Shown one piece after another: positions 52,802-62,849 of a stretch of DNA of 64,000 nucleotides. Numbering within the stretch: the first letter of the stretch is position 1; each line of letters begins with the position of its first letter. Position numbers and translations under genes: made by a program. The DNA is from Micromonospora matsumotoense (GTDB lineage Bacteria > Actinomycetota > Actinomycetes > Mycobacteriales > Micromonosporaceae): assembly GCF_900091525.1 (NCBI RefSeq), contig NZ_FMCU01000003.1, positions 372,001 to 436,000 of the forward strand. The letters are read 5' to 3'. The notes beneath the pieces were generated by a model. The model was not told where the DNA came from. It did no database searches and saw only the letters and a program-made list of their open reading frames with translations.

Positions 52802-55800
52802 CTACACCTCTTCGACCGAGCTCGGCTCGCGCCGGGACAGGTCGATGCCCAGCTCCTCCGCGGCCCGGAACACCTCGTCGTCGGTCTCGCGCATCTCCAG
52901 GGCCACCCCGTCGCTGCTGAGCACCTCGACGTTCAGGCACAGCGACTGGAGCTCCTTGAGCAACACCTTGAACGACTCCGGGATGCCCGGCTCGGGGATG
53001 TTCTCGCCCTTGACGATCGCCTCGTAGACCTTGACCCGGCCCAGGACGTCGTCGGACTTGATGGTCAGCAGTTCCTGCAGGGCGTAGGCGGCGCCGTACG
53101 CCTGCATGGCCCAGCACTCCATCTCACCGAAACGCTGGCCACCGAACTGCGCCTTACCACCCAGCGGCTGTTGCGTGATCATCGAGTACGGACCGGTCGA
53201 ACGAGCGTGGATCTTGTCGTCGACCAGGTGGTTGAGCTTCAGGATGTAGATGTAACCGACCGCGATCGGGTCGGGCAGCGGCTCGCCGGAACGACCGTCG
53301 AACAGCTGCGCCTTGCCGGAGGAACCGATCAGCTGCTTGCCGTCCCGGTTGGGCAGGGTCGACGAGAGCAGACCGGAGATCTCCTCCTCGCGGGCACCGT
53401 CGAAGACCGGAGTGGCCACGTTGGTGTCCGGCTCGGACTCGTGCGCCTCGATCGACCGGAGCTGACGCTTCCAGTCGGTGTCGTCGCCGTCCACGCTCCA
53501 GCCGGTCTTGGCCACCCACCCGAGGTGGGTCTCCAGGACCTGGCCGATGTTCATCCGGGACGGCACACCCAGCGGGTTGAGCACGATGTCGACCGGGGTG
53601 CCGTCCTCCAGGAACGGCATGTCCTCGATCGGCAGGATCTTCGAGATGACGCCCTTGTTGCCGTGCCGGCCGGCGAGCTTGTCACCGTCCTGGATCTTGC
53701 GCTTCTGGGCGACGTACACCCGGACCAGCTCGTTGACGCCCGGCGGCAGTTCGTCGCCGTCCTCGCGGGAGAACGTGCGCACCCCGATGACCGTGCCGGT
53801 CTCGCCGTGCGGCACCTTCAGCGAGGTGTCCCGGACCTCCCGGGCCTTCTCGCCGAAGATCGCGCGCAGCAGCCGCTCCTCCGGGGTCAGCTCGGTCTCG
53901 CCCTTCGGCGTGACCTTGCCGACCAGGATGTCGCCGGGGACGACCTCGGCGCCGATCCGGATGATGCCGCGCTCGTCGAGGTCGGCGAGCATCTCCTCGC
54001 TGACGTTCGGGATGTCCCGGGTGATCTCCTCCGGGCCGAGCTTGGTGTCCCGGGCGTCGACCTCGTGCTCCTCGATGTGGATCGAGGTGAGCACGTCCTG
54101 CTGCACGAGGCGCTGCGACAGGATGATCGCGTCCTCGTAGTTGTGACCCTCCCAGCACATGAACGCCACCAGCAGGTTGCGTCCGAGCGCCATCTCGCCC
54201 TCGTCGGTGCACGGACCGTCGGCGATGACCTGGCCGGCCTCGACGCGGTCGCCCTCGAAGACGACCGGCTTCTGGTTGACGCAGGAGCCGGCGTTGGAGC
54301 GGCGGAACTTGTGCAGCAGGTACGTCCGGCGGTGGCCGTCGTCCTGGTGGATGGTGATGTAGTCGGCGCAGAGATCCTCGATCATGCCACCGACCTCGGC
54401 CACCACCACGTCACCGGCGTCGACCGCGGCACGGTATTCCATGCCGGTGCCGACCAGCGGCGACTCCGCCTTGACCAGCGGCACCGCCTGACGCTGCATG
54501 TTGGCGCCCATCAGCGCGCGGTTGGCGTCGTCGTGCTCCAGGAACGGGATCATCGCGGTCGCGACCGAGGTCATCTGCCGCGGCGACACGTCCATGTAGT
54601 CGACGGCACCGGGGACCACGTCCTCGGTCTCGCCACCCTTACGGCGACACAGCACCCGGTCCTCGGCGAACGTGCCGTCCGCCTGCAGCGGCGCGTTGGC
54701 CTGCGCCTTGACGAACCGGTCCTCCTCGTCCGCGGTCAGGTAGTCGATCTGGTCGGTGACCCGACCCTCGACGACCTTCCGGTACGGCGTCTCGATGAAG
54801 CCGAACGGGTTGACCCGGGCGAAGGTGGACAGCGCGCCGATCAGGCCGATGTTCGGGCCTTCCGGCGTCTCGATCGGGCACATCCGACCGTAGTGGGACG
54901 GGTGTACGTCCCGGACCTCGAAGCCGGCCCGCTCGCGGGACAGACCACCCGGGCCGAGCGCGCTCAGCCGACGCCGGTGGGTCAGGCCCGCCAGCGGGTT
55001 GGTCTGGTCCATGAACTGGGACAGCTGCGACGTGCCGAAGAACTCCTTGATCGCCGCCACCACCGGGCGGATGTTGATCAGGGTCTGCGGCGTGATCGCC
55101 TCGACGTCCTGGGTGGTCATCCGCTCGCGGACGACCCGCTCCATCCGGGAAAGACCGACCCGGACCTGGTTCTGGATCAGCTCGCCCACGGTACGCAGGC
55201 GACGGTTGCCAAAGTGGTCGATGTCGTCGGCCTCATAGCCGTCCTCACCGGCGTGCAGCCGGCAGAGGTACTCCACGGTGGCGACGACGTCGTCCTCGGT
55301 CAGCGTGCCGGTGGTGATCGGCACGGCCACTTCGAGCTTCTTGTTGAACTTGTAGCGCCCGACCTTGGCGACGTCGTACCGCTTCGGGTTGAAGAAGAGG
55401 TTGTCGAGCAGGGTCTGGGCGTTCTCGCGGGTCGGCGGCTCGCCAGGGCGGAGCTTGCGGTAGATGTCGAGCAGGGCCTCGTCCTGGCCGGCGATGTGGT
55501 CCTTCTCGAGCGTGGTCATCATCAGCTCGGACCAGCCGAACTTCTCGCGGATCTGCTCGGCGGACCAACCGATGGCCTTGAGCAGGACCGTGACGGCCTG
55601 CCGGCGCTTGCGGTCGATGCGGACGCCGACCGTGTCGCGCTTGTCGATGTCGAACTCCAGCCAGGCACCCCGACTCGGGATGACCTTGACGCTGGAGAGG
55701 TCGCGGTCGGAGGTCTTGTCCGGCTCCTTGGAGAAGTACACGCCCGGGGACCGGACGAGCTGGCTGACCACGACGCGCTCGGTGCCGTTGATGATGAAGG

Positions 55801-56233
55801 TGCCCTTGGGCGTCATCATCGGGAAGTCACCCATGAACACCGTCTGGCTCTTGATCTCGCCGGTGGTGTTGTTGGTGAACTCCGCCGTCACGAACAGCGG
55901 GGCGCAGTAGGTCAGGTCCTTCTCCTTGCACTCCTCGATCGAGGCCTTGACCTCGTCGAAGCGCGGTGCCGAGAAGGAAAGCGACATGGTGCCGGAGAAG
56001 TCCTCAATGGGACTGATCTCGTCGAGGATTTCCGCGAGACCCGAGCGTGCGTGCGGGTCGTCCGCCGACCGGCCCTGCCAAGCCTCGTTGCCGACGAGCC
56101 AGTCGAAGGACTCGTTCTGAATGGCGAGGAGGTTGGGGACCTCGAGGTGTTCGGTGATCCTGCCGAAAGAAACTCGGCGGGGAGCGAAAGCGCTCGACGT
56201 ACGACTGGTCTTCGCAGGGCGGGAAGCTGCCAA
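52802..56233 (-). CDS. rpoB: RNA polymerase beta subunit
   Basis: The 1143-residue product starts at TTG 56233, eight bases after AAGGA, giving the actinobacterial N-terminus [20 protein letters not shown]. The open frame to 56446 runs through the promoter and is not coding. The rifampicin region reads [20 protein letters not shown] then [11 protein letters not shown], so the key Asp, His and Ser are wild type. The leader carries a candidate RNA structure and a promoter. Confidence 0.97.
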   Translation of the reverse strand: MAASRPAKTSRTSSAFAPRRVSFGRITEHLEVPNLLAIQNESFDWLVGNEAWQGRSADDPHARSGLAEILDEISPIEDFSGTMSLSFSAPRFDEVKASIEECKEKDLTYCAPLFVTAEFTNNTTGEIKSQTVFMGDFPMMTPKGTFIINGTERVVVSQLVRSPGVYFSKEPDKTSDRDLSSVKVIPSRGAWLEFDIDKRDTVGVRIDRKRRQAVTVLLKAIGWSAEQIREKFGWSELMMTTLEKDHIAGQDEALLDIYRKLRPGEPPTRENAQTLLDNLFFNPKRYDVAKVGRYKFNKKLEVAVPITTGTLTEDDVVATVEYLCRLHAGEDGYEADDIDHFGNRRLRTVGELIQNQVRVGLSRMERVVRERMTTQDVEAITPQTLINIRPVVAAIKEFFGTSQLSQFMDQTNPLAGLTHRRRLSALGPGGLSRERAGFEVRDVHPSHYGRMCPIETPEGPNIGLIGALSTFARVNPFGFIETPYRKVVEGRVTDQIDYLTADEEDRFVKAQANAPLQADGTFAEDRVLCRRKGGETEDVVPGAVDYMDVSPRQMTSVATAMIPFLEHDDANRALMGANMQRQAVPLVKAESPLVGTGMEYRAAVDAGDVVVAEVGGMIEDLCADYITIHQDDGHRRTYLLHKFRRSNAGSCVNQKPVVFEGDRVEAGQVIADGPCTDEGEMALGRNLLVAFMCWEGHNYEDAIILSQRLVQQDVLTSIHIEEHEVDARDTKLGPEEITRDIPNVSEEMLADLDERGIIRIGAEVVPGDILVGKVTPKGETELTPEERLLRAIFGEKAREVRDTSLKVPHGETGTVIGVRTFSREDGDELPPGVNELVRVYVAQKRKIQDGDKLAGRHGNKGVISKILPIEDMPFLEDGTPVDIVLNPLGVPSRMNIGQVLETHLGWVAKTGWSVDGDDTDWKRQLRSIEAHESEPDTNVATPVFDGAREEEISGLLSSTLPNRDGKQLIGSSGKAQLFDGRSGEPLPDPIAVGYIYILKLNHLVDDKIHARSTGPYSMITQQPLGGKAQFGGQRFGEMECWAMQAYGAAYALQELLTIKSDDVLGRVKVYEAIVKGENIPEPGIPESFKVLLKELQSLCLNVEVLSSDGVALEMRETDDEVFRAAEELGIDLSRREPSSVEEV

Positions 56234-56288
56234 GATGCGTCCTTCCGAGGACCGGTGCTGCATAACGGCTGGTACGCGTGCACTCCAA

Positions 56289-56336
56289 TGACCCCACCAG
56301 AAATATCCGTAAACGGACATTTCCGAGCAGGGGTCA
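56289..56336 (-). promoter_or_regulatory. Two-tier stem-loop in the rpoB leader
   Basis: An outer TGACCCC/GGGGTCA stem (56289-56295 with 56330-56336) encloses a 10-bp inner stem (56300-56309 with 56314-56323, GAAATGTCCG type) with loop TTTA. The single imperfect inner pair is G-U in the minus-strand RNA. It begins about 18 bases after the predicted start site. Confidence 0.65.
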
Positions 56337-56360
56337 AGTCGGAAGGCAGCGCAAACTAGC

Positions 56361-56389
56361 AGTGTAGCCGAGAGGCTAACCGCTGTCCA
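56361..56389 (-). promoter_or_regulatory. Candidate rpoB promoter
   Basis: On the minus strand TGGACA (56384-56389) precedes TACACT (56361-56366) by exactly 17 bases. The leader to the TTG start would be about 120 bases. Confidence 0.72.
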
Positions 56390-56719
56390 GCCCATCCCGC
56401 AGGTCGTCGCGGAACGTGCCTCGGGGCCCCGGAAAACCGGGGTCACACCGGGCCGCTCGGAACGCGACGTTCCTGTCGGGCCGCTCGGGTGCAGCGGCTG
56501 CTGATGCTGCCGCAGCCATTACCCAAGAGGTGGCCGTCGCAAGCGCGGAAGGTCTTGCTGGTGTCAGCGTGCCTGGCAGGTCGGGGCCGCGTCAAGAGCC
56601 TCCTCGCGGCTGCTCGCCGGGTTTCCCACGGACGGGCTACCCGCCGACGTCCCCGCCGCGTCGCACCGCCGGTGCGAACACCCTGCTCACGCCACTGATA
56701 CCCGGAGTCACCAAGCAGG
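56390..56719. other. Intergenic region upstream of the rpoB promoter
   Basis: About 330 bases between the rplL terminator and the rpoB promoter. Several open frames cross it, but none has a ribosome binding site or recognisable product. I see no further feature. Confidence 0.6.
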
Positions 56720-56753
56720 ACGGGCGGTGATCCGTTGTCGGATCACCGCCCGT
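56720..56753 (-). terminator. Terminator of rplJL
   Basis: ACGGGCGGTGATCCG (56720-56734) pairs perfectly with 56739-56753 across TTGT, about 70 bases after rplL. Confidence 0.85.
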
Positions 56754-56795
56754 TCAGGTTGCGGTGTGCCGCGGCTCACGAGCCGGACAGCCGCG

Positions 56796-56820
56796 GAGGT
56801 CGACCCGCGAGGTCGACCTC
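56796..56820 (-). terminator. Proximal hairpin after rplL
   Basis: GAGGTCGACC and GGTCGACCTC form a perfect 10-bp stem with loop CGCGA, three bases after the rplL stop. It may act together with the stronger hairpin at 56720-56753. Confidence 0.65.
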
Positions 56821-56823
56821 AGG

Positions 56824-57207
56824 TCACTTGAGGGTGACCTTGGCGCCTTCGCCCTCGAGCTTGGCCTTGGCCTTCTCGGCGGTCTCCTTGTTGACCTTCT
56901 CCAGGATCGCCTTCGGGGCGGCCTCGACCGCGTCCTTGGCCTCCTTGAGGCCCAGGCCGGTCAGCTCACGCACGACCTTGATGACCTGGATCTTCTTGCC
57001 ACCGTCGGCCTCGAGGACGACGTCGAACTCGTCCTTCTCCGGCTCGGCCTCGGCCGGGGCGGCAGCGCCGCCGGCAGCGGCGACCGCGACCGGCGCGGCA
57101 GCGGTGACCTCGAAGGTCTCCTCGAACTGCTTCACGAACTCAGAGAGCTCGATCAGCGTCATCTCCTTGAACGCGTCGAGCAGCTCGTCGGTGCTGAGCT
57201 TCGCCAT
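56824..57207 (-). CDS. rplL: 50S ribosomal protein L7/L12
   Basis: This 127-residue stalk protein has the N-terminal dimerisation domain ([20 protein letters not shown]), an Ala-rich hinge, and the factor-binding C-terminal domain ([20 protein letters not shown]). The start at 57207 is the family standard. The gap from rplJ is 54 bases. Confidence 0.97.
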   Translation of the reverse strand: MAKLSTDELLDAFKEMTLIELSEFVKQFEETFEVTAAAPVAVAAAGGAAAPAEAEPEKDEFDVVLEADGGKKIQVIKVVRELTGLGLKEAKDAVEAAPKAILEKVNKETAEKAKAKLEGEGAKVTLK

Positions 57208-57261
57208 GTCTGGCGTCCTTTCTCGCAATGAAAATTAAGAACGTGGTGCGCCGGGAGGGCC

Positions 57262-57810
57262 TCAGGCCGCCTCGGCGCCCTCCTGCTCGCGCTTCTTGTC
57301 CGCCAGGGCGGCCGCCGCACGGGCGGCCTTGGAGAGCGGTGCCTGGAACAGGGCCGCGGCCTTGCTCAGGTTGCCCTTCATCGCGCCGGCCAGCTTGGCC
57401 AGCAGCACCTCACGGGACTCCAGGTCGGCGAGCTTCGAGACCTCGGCCGCGGAAATGGCCTTGCCCTCGAAGACACCGCCCTTGATGACGAGCTTCGGGT
57501 TGGCCTTCGCGAAGTCGCGAAGACCCTTCGCCGCCTCGACGACGTCGCCCGAAACGAAAGTCAGCGCGGTAGGACCGGTGAACAGCTCGTCGAGGCCGGA
57601 GATGCCCGCCTCGGTCGCGGCACGCTTCGCCAGCGTGTTCTTCGCGACCGTGTAGGTGGTCTCCTTGCCGAGCGAGCGCCGCAGCTGGGTGAGCTGGGAA
57701 ACCGTCAGACCACGGTACTCGGTGAGCACCGCAGCGCCCGAGGTACGGAAGCTCTCGGTCAGCTCAGCGACGGCCGTGGCCTTGTCGGCCCGGATCGGCT
57801 TGTCCGCCAT
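57262..57810 (-). CDS. rplJ: 50S ribosomal protein L10
   Basis: The 182-residue stalk base binds L12 dimers through its C-terminal helix ([15 protein letters not shown] end). It starts [20 protein letters not shown] after GGAGGG. In many bacteria L10 with L12 represses its own leader. The region upstream here contains several hairpins. Confidence 0.97.
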   Translation of the reverse strand: MADKPIRADKATAVAELTESFRTSGAAVLTEYRGLTVSQLTQLRRSLGKETTYTVAKNTLAKRAATEAGISGLDELFTGPTALTFVSGDVVEAAKGLRDFAKANPKLVIKGGVFEGKAISAAEVSKLADLESREVLLAKLAGAMKGNLSKAAALFQAPLSKAARAAAALADKKREQEGAEAA

Positions 57811-57893
57811 GTCCCTCCTCTCTCGTTACTCGGAGCTGGTCGCCGTCGAGGAGCACGAGGCTCTGCGACGGCACCGGAGGCGTCACGACAACG

Positions 57894-57922
57894 AAAAAGC
57901 CCCGGCGCAGGGCGCGCGGGGC
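57894..57922 (-). terminator. Attenuator-like hairpin with U-tract upstream of rplJ
   Basis: On the minus strand GCCCCG-CGC pairs with GCG-C-CGGGGC (one bulge) and is followed directly by TTTTT. It lies about 85 bases upstream of the rplJ start and is the only classical intrinsic terminator I see in the window. Confidence 0.75.
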
Positions 57923-57939
57923 GAGGGCCGGGCCGATCA

Positions 57940-58036
57940 CCGTGGTCGGCAGACCACGGGGAGGAACCGTATTACGCTTACCGCCCTGCGCGGGTCGCCC
58001 GTCATCGCGGAGCCTTCGACCGTGCCGGGGCACGGT
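57940..58036 (-). promoter_or_regulatory. Structured part of the rplJ leader
   Basis: Two stems precede the attenuator: CCGTGGTC-GGCA-GACCACGG (57940-57959, perfect 8 bp) and ACCGTGCC-GG-GGCACGGT (58019-58036). Together with the U-tract hairpin they fit an L10-type autoregulatory leader. No promoter is certain. Confidence 0.5.
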
Positions 58037-58137
58037 GACCAGCGGTCTCTGGGTGGAACTACCGGCCCAGGTTACGCGACGCGTCCACCCATCGCCAAAT
58101 CGCCGCCGGGCACCGGGCCCCGACGCCCCTTACCGCA

Positions 58138-58182
58138 GGGCGGCGGGGTCCGGTGTGGCCGCCGCACGCCACCCCACCGCCC
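58138..58182 (-). terminator. Hairpin after the ABC permease gene
   Basis: GGGCGGCGGGG (58138-58148) pairs with CCCCACCGCCC (58172-58182); the odd pair is G-U in the minus-strand RNA. It lies just after the permease stop. Confidence 0.55.
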
Positions 58183-58183
58183 T

Positions 58184-58870
58184 TCAGGGGCGGGTCCGCC
58201 GCCACCAGGCGTAGCCGGTCAGCGCCACCCCGGCCCAGGCGAGCGCCCAGCCGGAGAGCAGCAGGGCGGTGCCGGCCGGGAGGGAACCGGCGAGCGCCCG
58301 GGCGGTCGCCAGCACCGGCGGCACCAGCCAGGGCGCCACCGAGCCGCGCAGGCCCAGCGCCAGGGTGCCGACCACGCCCACCGCGAGCACCGCGACGCCG
58401 TACCCGGCGGTGCGGGTCAGCGCCCGGCTGGCCAGGGCGCCCCACGCCACCGCCGGCAGCAGGGCGAGCAGGTGGGCCCAGAGCCCGAGCGCCAGCACCG
58501 TCGCCAGCGGCAGGTCACCCGGACCCGGCATGGTCACCGCGCCGACCAGCCAGGGGAAACCCAGCGCCACCAGGACCGTGCCCACCCCCGCGACCATGGC
58601 CGCGAGCAGCCCGGCGGCCTGGTCCCGGGTCGGCCCGACCAGCACCCGCGCCAGCCGGCGCTGCACGTCCGGTTCGACGTCCAGCAGGATCTTGGCCTGC
58701 CAGGCCAGCACCGGAAAGAGCACCACGGCGCTGACGCCGTACGCCTCGGCCGGTCGGGCCGGGCCGCCGCCGTACAGGACGCCGAGGGTGAGCAGGCCGG
58801 CCAGCACGGGTGCCAGTGCCCGCCCGGTACGCAGGAAGCCGGCCAGCCGCATCCGGACCAGCGCGCTCAC
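58184..58870 (-). CDS. ABC transporter permease
   Basis: The 228-residue protein has about six membrane helices (LAPVLAGLLTLGVLYGGG first). The GTG start at 58870 overlaps the ATPase stop as GTGA, so the two are translated together. The family is ABC-2 or CcmB-like by general appearance, which I cannot settle. The substrate is unknown. Confidence 0.8.
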   Translation of the reverse strand: MSALVRMRLAGFLRTGRALAPVLAGLLTLGVLYGGGPARPAEAYGVSAVVLFPVLAWQAKILLDVEPDVQRRLARVLVGPTRDQAAGLLAAMVAGVGTVLVALGFPWLVGAVTMPGPGDLPLATVLALGLWAHLLALLPAVAWGALASRALTRTAGYGVAVLAVGVVGTLALGLRGSVAPWLVPPVLATARALAGSLPAGTALLLSGWALAWAGVALTGYAWWRRTRP

Positions 58871-59739
58871 CGGGCCACCTCCCCCGTACGACCACTGCGC
58901 GCCGGACCACCCGCCGGCTCGCCAGCCGAGGGCGGAACGGGTGGGGGCGACGCAGCCGCCGGTGCGGGTGGGGGCGACGCAGCCGCCGATGCGGGTGGGA
59001 CGGTGGGTTCGCGTACCCGCAGGACGTGGTGGCCGTCGGCGCGCAACCGGGCGACGGTGCCGGCCACCCGCGCGGCCGGCACGGCGACCTCGACCACGGC
59101 GACGGCGACGGCCGGATCGCCGGTGGTCGTCTCCTCGGTGACCAGTCCGTCGGCCACCGTCCAGTGCCGGGCGCCGGGGAGCCGGACCGTCTCGCCCCGG
59201 TGGTCGCTGACCAGAACCGCTCCCCCGTCGGCCAGCACCTCGTCGATCAACTCGGGGACCAGGCCCCGGGCGGCGGAGTCCAGGCCCTCCCAGGGCTCGT
59301 CCAGGACCAGCAGGCCCGGGGTACGCAGCATCGCCTGAGCCAGGCCGACCTTTTGCGCGGTGCCCTTGGACAGGTCGGGGAGGCGGACCCCGCGGAACGG
59401 GATCAGGCCCAGCCGGTCGGTCCACCGGTCGACGGCCCGGTCGGCATCGGCCCGGCCCAGGCCGGCGACCCGGCCCATGGCGGTCAGATAGCGGGTCACC
59501 GTGAAGGGCTGGTCGGCGGGGAACCGCTCGGGCACCCAGCCGACGTGGCGGGGCCGGTCGACCACCCGGCCCCGGACCGGCCGCAGCACCCCGGCGCAGA
59601 GTTGCAGCAGGGTCGACTTGCCGGCCCCGTTGCGGCCGAGCGCCACCGCCACCTCGCCCGGGTCGAGCCGGGCCGTGACGCCACGCAGCACCCACGGGCC
59701 ACCCCGGCCGTATCGAAGCCGGACGTTCTCCAGTCGCAT
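58867..59739 (-). CDS. ABC transporter ATP-binding protein
   Basis: The 290-residue protein has Walker A GRNGAGKST (34-42), a signature variant LSKGTAQKVGLAQA, Walker B LLVLDEPWEGLD and switch His in VSDHRG. The C-terminal 90 residues include a Pro/Ala/Ser-rich tail encoded by 27-base tandem repeats (58939-58992). It pairs with the permease at 58184 and is located between ribosomal operons. Confidence 0.88.
   Translation of the reverse strand: MRLENVRLRYGRGGPWVLRGVTARLDPGEVAVALGRNGAGKSTLLQLCAGVLRPVRGRVVDRPRHVGWVPERFPADQPFTVTRYLTAMGRVAGLGRADADRAVDRWTDRLGLIPFRGVRLPDLSKGTAQKVGLAQAMLRTPGLLVLDEPWEGLDSAARGLVPELIDEVLADGGAVLVSDHRGETVRLPGARHWTVADGLVTEETTTGDPAVAVAVVEVAVPAARVAGTVARLRADGHHVLRVREPTVPPASAAASPPPAPAAASPPPVPPSAGEPAGGPARSGRTGEVAR
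58939..58992 (-). repeat. Two tandem 27-bp units in the ATPase tail
   Basis: The 27-base units at 58939-58965 and 58966-58992 differ at one base and keep frame. They encode a nine-residue Ala/Ser/Pro motif (APAAASPPP type). Confidence 0.9.
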
Positions 59740-59768
59740 GGGAGGAGCCTGCCACAGCGGAACATGCG

Positions 59769-59803
59769 GAAGGGCCCCGCCACGATCCGTGGCGGGGCCC
59801 TTC
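59769..59803 (-). terminator. Terminator of rplKA
   Basis: GAAGGGCCCCGCCACG (59769-59784) pairs perfectly with 59788-59803 across ATC, 17 bases after the rplA stop. Confidence 0.88.
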
Positions 59804-59819
59804 GCGGGAGAAGCCGGGC

Positions 59820-60536
59820 TCAGCCCTCGGCGCCGGTCTCCTGGAAGTTCTTCACCACGTTCGGGTCGATCGGAACGCCCGGACCCATGGTGGTGGCCAG
59901 GGTGACCTTCTTGAGGTACTTGCCCTTGGCCGCGGACGGCTTGGCGCGGAGCACCTCGTCGAGCACCGCGGCGTAGTTGTCGATCAGCTGGGTCTCGGAG
60001 AACGAGGCCTTGCCGATGATCAGGTGGAGGTTGGAGTGCTTGTCCACCCGGAAGGTGATCTTGCCGCCCTTGATGTCCGAGACGGCCTTGGTGACGTCCA
60101 TGGTCACCGTGCCGGTCTTCGGGTTCGGCATCAGGCCGCGCGGGCCCAGGATCCGCGCGATCCGGCCGATCTTGGCCATCTGGTCCGGGGTGGCGATCGC
60201 CGCGTCGAAGTCCAGCCAGCCGCCCTGGATCCGGGCGACCAGCTCGTCCGTGCCCACCTCGTCGGCACCGGCGGCGACGGCCTCCTCGGCCTTCGCGCCG
60301 GCGGCGAAGACGATCACGCGGGCGGTCTTACCGGTGCCGTGCGGCAGGTTGACCACGCCGCGGACCATCTGGTCCGCCTTGCGGGGGTCGACGCCGAGGC
60401 GCATGGCGACCTCGACCGTGGCGTCGAACTTGGCGCTGGTGGTGTCCTTGGCGAGCTTGACCGCCTCGGCCGGGGTGTAGAGCTTCGACTTGTCGACCGC
60501 CTCGGCGGCCTTGCGGTACGTCTTGCTGCGCTGCAT
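59820..60536 (-). CDS. rplA: 50S ribosomal protein L1
   Basis: This 238-residue mobile stalk protein is, in E. coli, a repressor of its own operon. It contains [19 protein letters not shown] and [15 protein letters not shown]. It starts [20 protein letters not shown], 80 bases after rplK. Confidence 0.97.
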   Translation of the reverse strand: MQRSKTYRKAAEAVDKSKLYTPAEAVKLAKDTTSAKFDATVEVAMRLGVDPRKADQMVRGVVNLPHGTGKTARVIVFAAGAKAEEAVAAGADEVGTDELVARIQGGWLDFDAAIATPDQMAKIGRIARILGPRGLMPNPKTGTVTMDVTKAVSDIKGGKITFRVDKHSNLHLIIGKASFSETQLIDNYAAVLDEVLRAKPSAAKGKYLKKVTLATTMGPGVPIDPNVVKNFQETGAEG

Positions 60537-60616
60537 CTCGGGTTACTCCTGTGGTCTCTGGCGGGCCGCGGTCGACGCGTGCCCTCCCACGAACTGATCT
60601 TGGGGACCGACCGGGG

Positions 60617-61048
60617 TCAGTCGTTGACGACGATGCCCATCGACCGGGCGGTGCCGGCGATGATCTTCGCAGCCTGGTCGATGTCGTTGGCGTTGAGGTC
60701 GACCATCTTCTTCTCGGCGATCTCGCGCACCTGGGCCTGGCTCACCGCGCCGACCTTCTGGCTCTGCGGCACGCCGGAGCCCTTGTCCACGCCGGCGGCC
60801 TTGAGCAGCAGCCGGGCGGCGGGCGGGGTCTTCAGGACGAAGGTGAACGACCGGTCCTCGTACACGCTGATCTCGGCGGGGACGATGTCGCCCCGCTGGG
60901 CCTCGGTCTGCGCGTTGTAGGACTTGCAGAACTCCATGATGTTCACGCCGTGCTGACCGAGCGCGGGGCCCACCGGCGGAGCCGGCGTCGCCTGGCCCGC
61001 CTTCAGCTGAAGCGTGAACGTCTTGACGAGCTTCTTCTTCGGAGGCAT
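60617..61048 (-). CDS. rplK: 50S ribosomal protein L11
   Basis: This 143-residue protein of the GTPase-associated centre is the thiostrepton target region and a RelA sensor. It starts [20 protein letters not shown] and has the Pro-rich loop [26 protein letters not shown] at 61131-61136 (minus strand) is a possible -10, but its -35 is weak. Confidence 0.97.
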   Translation of the reverse strand: MPPKKKLVKTFTLQLKAGQATPAPPVGPALGQHGVNIMEFCKSYNAQTEAQRGDIVPAEISVYEDRSFTFVLKTPPAARLLLKAAGVDKGSGVPQSQKVGAVSQAQVREIAEKKMVDLNANDIDQAAKIIAGTARSMGIVVND

Positions 61049-61187
61049 GTCACTTCCTGGGGCTTGGAACTGGGAAAGGTGCCGGCCACGGGCGCGCACG
61101 GTCAGCGCGGTGCCACAGCGACGACGTTCAAGAGTAGCGCAGCGCCCGGTGGCCCTCTGCGCCGAGGTCCGCGCCGGGGGTAACGAC

Positions 61188-61223
61188 GTCGCCGGCGGCG
61201 GGCTGCTGCCCACCGCCGGCGAC
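61188..61223 (-). terminator. Terminator of secE-nusG
   Basis: A 16-bp stem (61188-61203 with 61208-61223, GTCGCCGGCGG core) has a tetraloop and one U-G pair that forms only in the minus-strand RNA. It lies 12 bases after the nusG stop. Confidence 0.85.
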
Positions 61224-61234
61224 GAGGAACGTCG

Positions 61235-61957
61235 TCAGATCTTGGCGACCTGGTTGAAGTTCAGCTCGACCGGGGTCTCCCGGCCGAAGATCGACACCAG
61301 CACCTTGAGCTTCTGCTGATCGGCGTTGATCTCGCTGATCGTCGCCGGCAGCGAGGCGAACGCCCCGTCGGTGACGGTGACCGAGTCGCCCACCTCGAAG
61401 TCGAGGACCCTGATCTCGGGCTTGGCCTTCTTCTGCTCGTTCTCCACCGCCGGAGCCAGCCACTTGAGCACCTCGTCGAGGCTCAGCGGCGCCGGACGGT
61501 CGGCCCGGTCGGTGGCCCCGACGAAGCCGGTGACCCCGGGCGTGTTGCGCACGCACGAGTAGGACTCGGCGGTCAGCTCCATCCGGACCAGGATGTAGCC
61601 GGGGAAGACCTTGGCCTGGATCTGGGAACGCTTGCCGTTCTTGACCTCGACCTCTTCCCGGGTCGGCACCTCGACCTGGTAGATGAACTCCTCCATGTCG
61701 AGGGAGGTGATCCGGGTCTCGAGGTTGGTCTTGACCTTGTTCTCGTAGCCGGCGTACGAGTGCACCACGTACCAGTCGCCGGGCGCGTAGCGCAGCTTCT
61801 GGCGCAGCTCGGCGACCGGGTCGTAGTCCGGCTCCGGCTCCGGCTCCGTGGTCGGGAATTCCGGCTCGCTGGCGGCCTCGACCGACTCGTCACTCGCCGC
61901 CGTCGCGACCGTGGACTGGTCGTCCGTGGTCTCGGCGGTCTCGTCGTACTCAGGCAC
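61235..61957 (-). CDS. nusG: Transcription antitermination factor NusG
   Basis: The 240-residue protein has an acidic unstructured N-terminus (about 1-60, with a run of Glu-Pro). The NGN domain follows ([31 protein letters not shown]), then the KOW domain ([20 protein letters not shown]). It follows secE by 38 bases, the usual arrangement. Confidence 0.97.
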   Translation of the reverse strand: MPEYDETAETTDDQSTVATAASDESVEAASEPEFPTTEPEPEPDYDPVAELRQKLRYAPGDWYVVHSYAGYENKVKTNLETRITSLDMEEFIYQVEVPTREEVEVKNGKRSQIQAKVFPGYILVRMELTAESYSCVRNTPGVTGFVGATDRADRPAPLSLDEVLKWLAPAVENEQKKAKPEIRVLDFEVGDSVTVTDGAFASLPATISEINADQQKLKVLVSIFGRETPVELNFNQVAKI

Positions 61958-61995
61958 GCTTGCTCACTTCCGTCACTATCGGCTCAGTCTGCCGG

Positions 61996-62433
61996 TCAGC
62001 TGGGGCTGCCAAAGACCCACAGCACGCCCTTCGCGAAGGCGAAGTCGAGAAGGCCCACGATCGTCAGCATGACCGCGACGAAGGTGACCACCACGGCCGT
62101 GTAGGTCAGCAGTTCCTTGCGGGTCGGCCAGATGACCTTACGCAGTTCGGCGACGACCTCGCGGAAGAAACGCGCGATGCGCGCGAACGGCCCCACCCGG
62201 TCGGTCTCGGACCGGGTCTTCGGCTTGCTGTCGGCAGCACCCGCGCGGGTCCGCGACCGGGTCGCGGTGCCGCCCCGGGATACCGGCTCGTCCGCGTCGG
62301 TGGCGTCGTCGTCGATGGCGTCGTCGTCGTCGGGGGCGTCGTTGTCGGCGGTCACCTCGTCGACGACCTCGTCGCGCTCGTCGCGCCGACCGTCGTCGCC
62401 GGCGTCCTCGCCGCGCCGCTTACTCTCGGCCAC
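61996..62433 (-). CDS. secE: Preprotein translocase subunit SecE with acidic N-terminal extension
   Basis: The C-terminal 70 residues are SecE: an amphipathic helix (RFFREVVAELRKVIWPTRKE) and one membrane helix. The first 75 residues are very acidic and Asp-rich, encoded partly by GTC trinucleotide runs (62307-62335), then basic. The start is GTG 62433. It lies between tRNA-Trp and nusG. Confidence 0.95.
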   Translation of the reverse strand: MAESKRRGEDAGDDGRRDERDEVVDEVTADNDAPDDDDAIDDDATDADEPVSRGGTATRSRTRAGAADSKPKTRSETDRVGPFARIARFFREVVAELRKVIWPTRKELLTYTAVVVTFVAVMLTIVGLLDFAFAKGVLWVFGSPS

Positions 62434-62461
62434 TTCGCCCTCCGTCGCGGGATGTCGGTTC

Positions 62462-62479
62462 GTACGCCGGGAGGCGTAC
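62462..62479 (-). promoter_or_regulatory. Small hairpin upstream of secE
   Basis: GTACGCC-GGGA-GGCGTAC forms a perfect 7-bp stem about 30 bases before the secE start. Confidence 0.4.
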
Positions 62480-62649
62480 GCGGCGCGCTGGTCACGCCGG
62501 CCGGACCAACCGTCCCGCGACGGGCCGCGGCCGGCGGACCGGACGAAGAGGAGCCGAGTCGCCTCGGAACCACCCCGCCGATGCCACCACCACGGGCCGG
62601 ACGCCGCCTTGCGGCGGCGCGACCCACGGGAACGGTCAGGCCTGAGGCG

Positions 62650-62722
<73 letters not shown>

Positions 62723-62788
62723 GTGCGGCAACGCTCGCTCCACCCGACCTGCACGGCCGGGCAGAGGTCACTTGCCCCACGGCGGACC

Positions 62789-62818
62789 AGTGTACGGGTA
62801 GCGCCCCGACTTTCCCAA
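62789..62818 (-). promoter_or_regulatory. Candidate promoter of tRNA-Trp (and secE-nusG)
   Basis: On the minus strand TTGGGA (62813-62818) and TACACT (62789-62794) are 18 bases apart, about 60 bases upstream of the mature tRNA. Confidence 0.6.
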
Positions 62819-62849
62819 CCGGTCCCGCCCCGTACGTTTCCGGAGGCCG

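Noticed and set aside
53171..56359. 1062-codon open frame on the plus strand
   Set aside because: It is the antisense shadow of rpoB, with a biased His/Asp/Val composition.
56234..56446. N-terminal extension of rpoB
   Set aside because: It would translate the promoter and leader hairpin, and no homologue has it.
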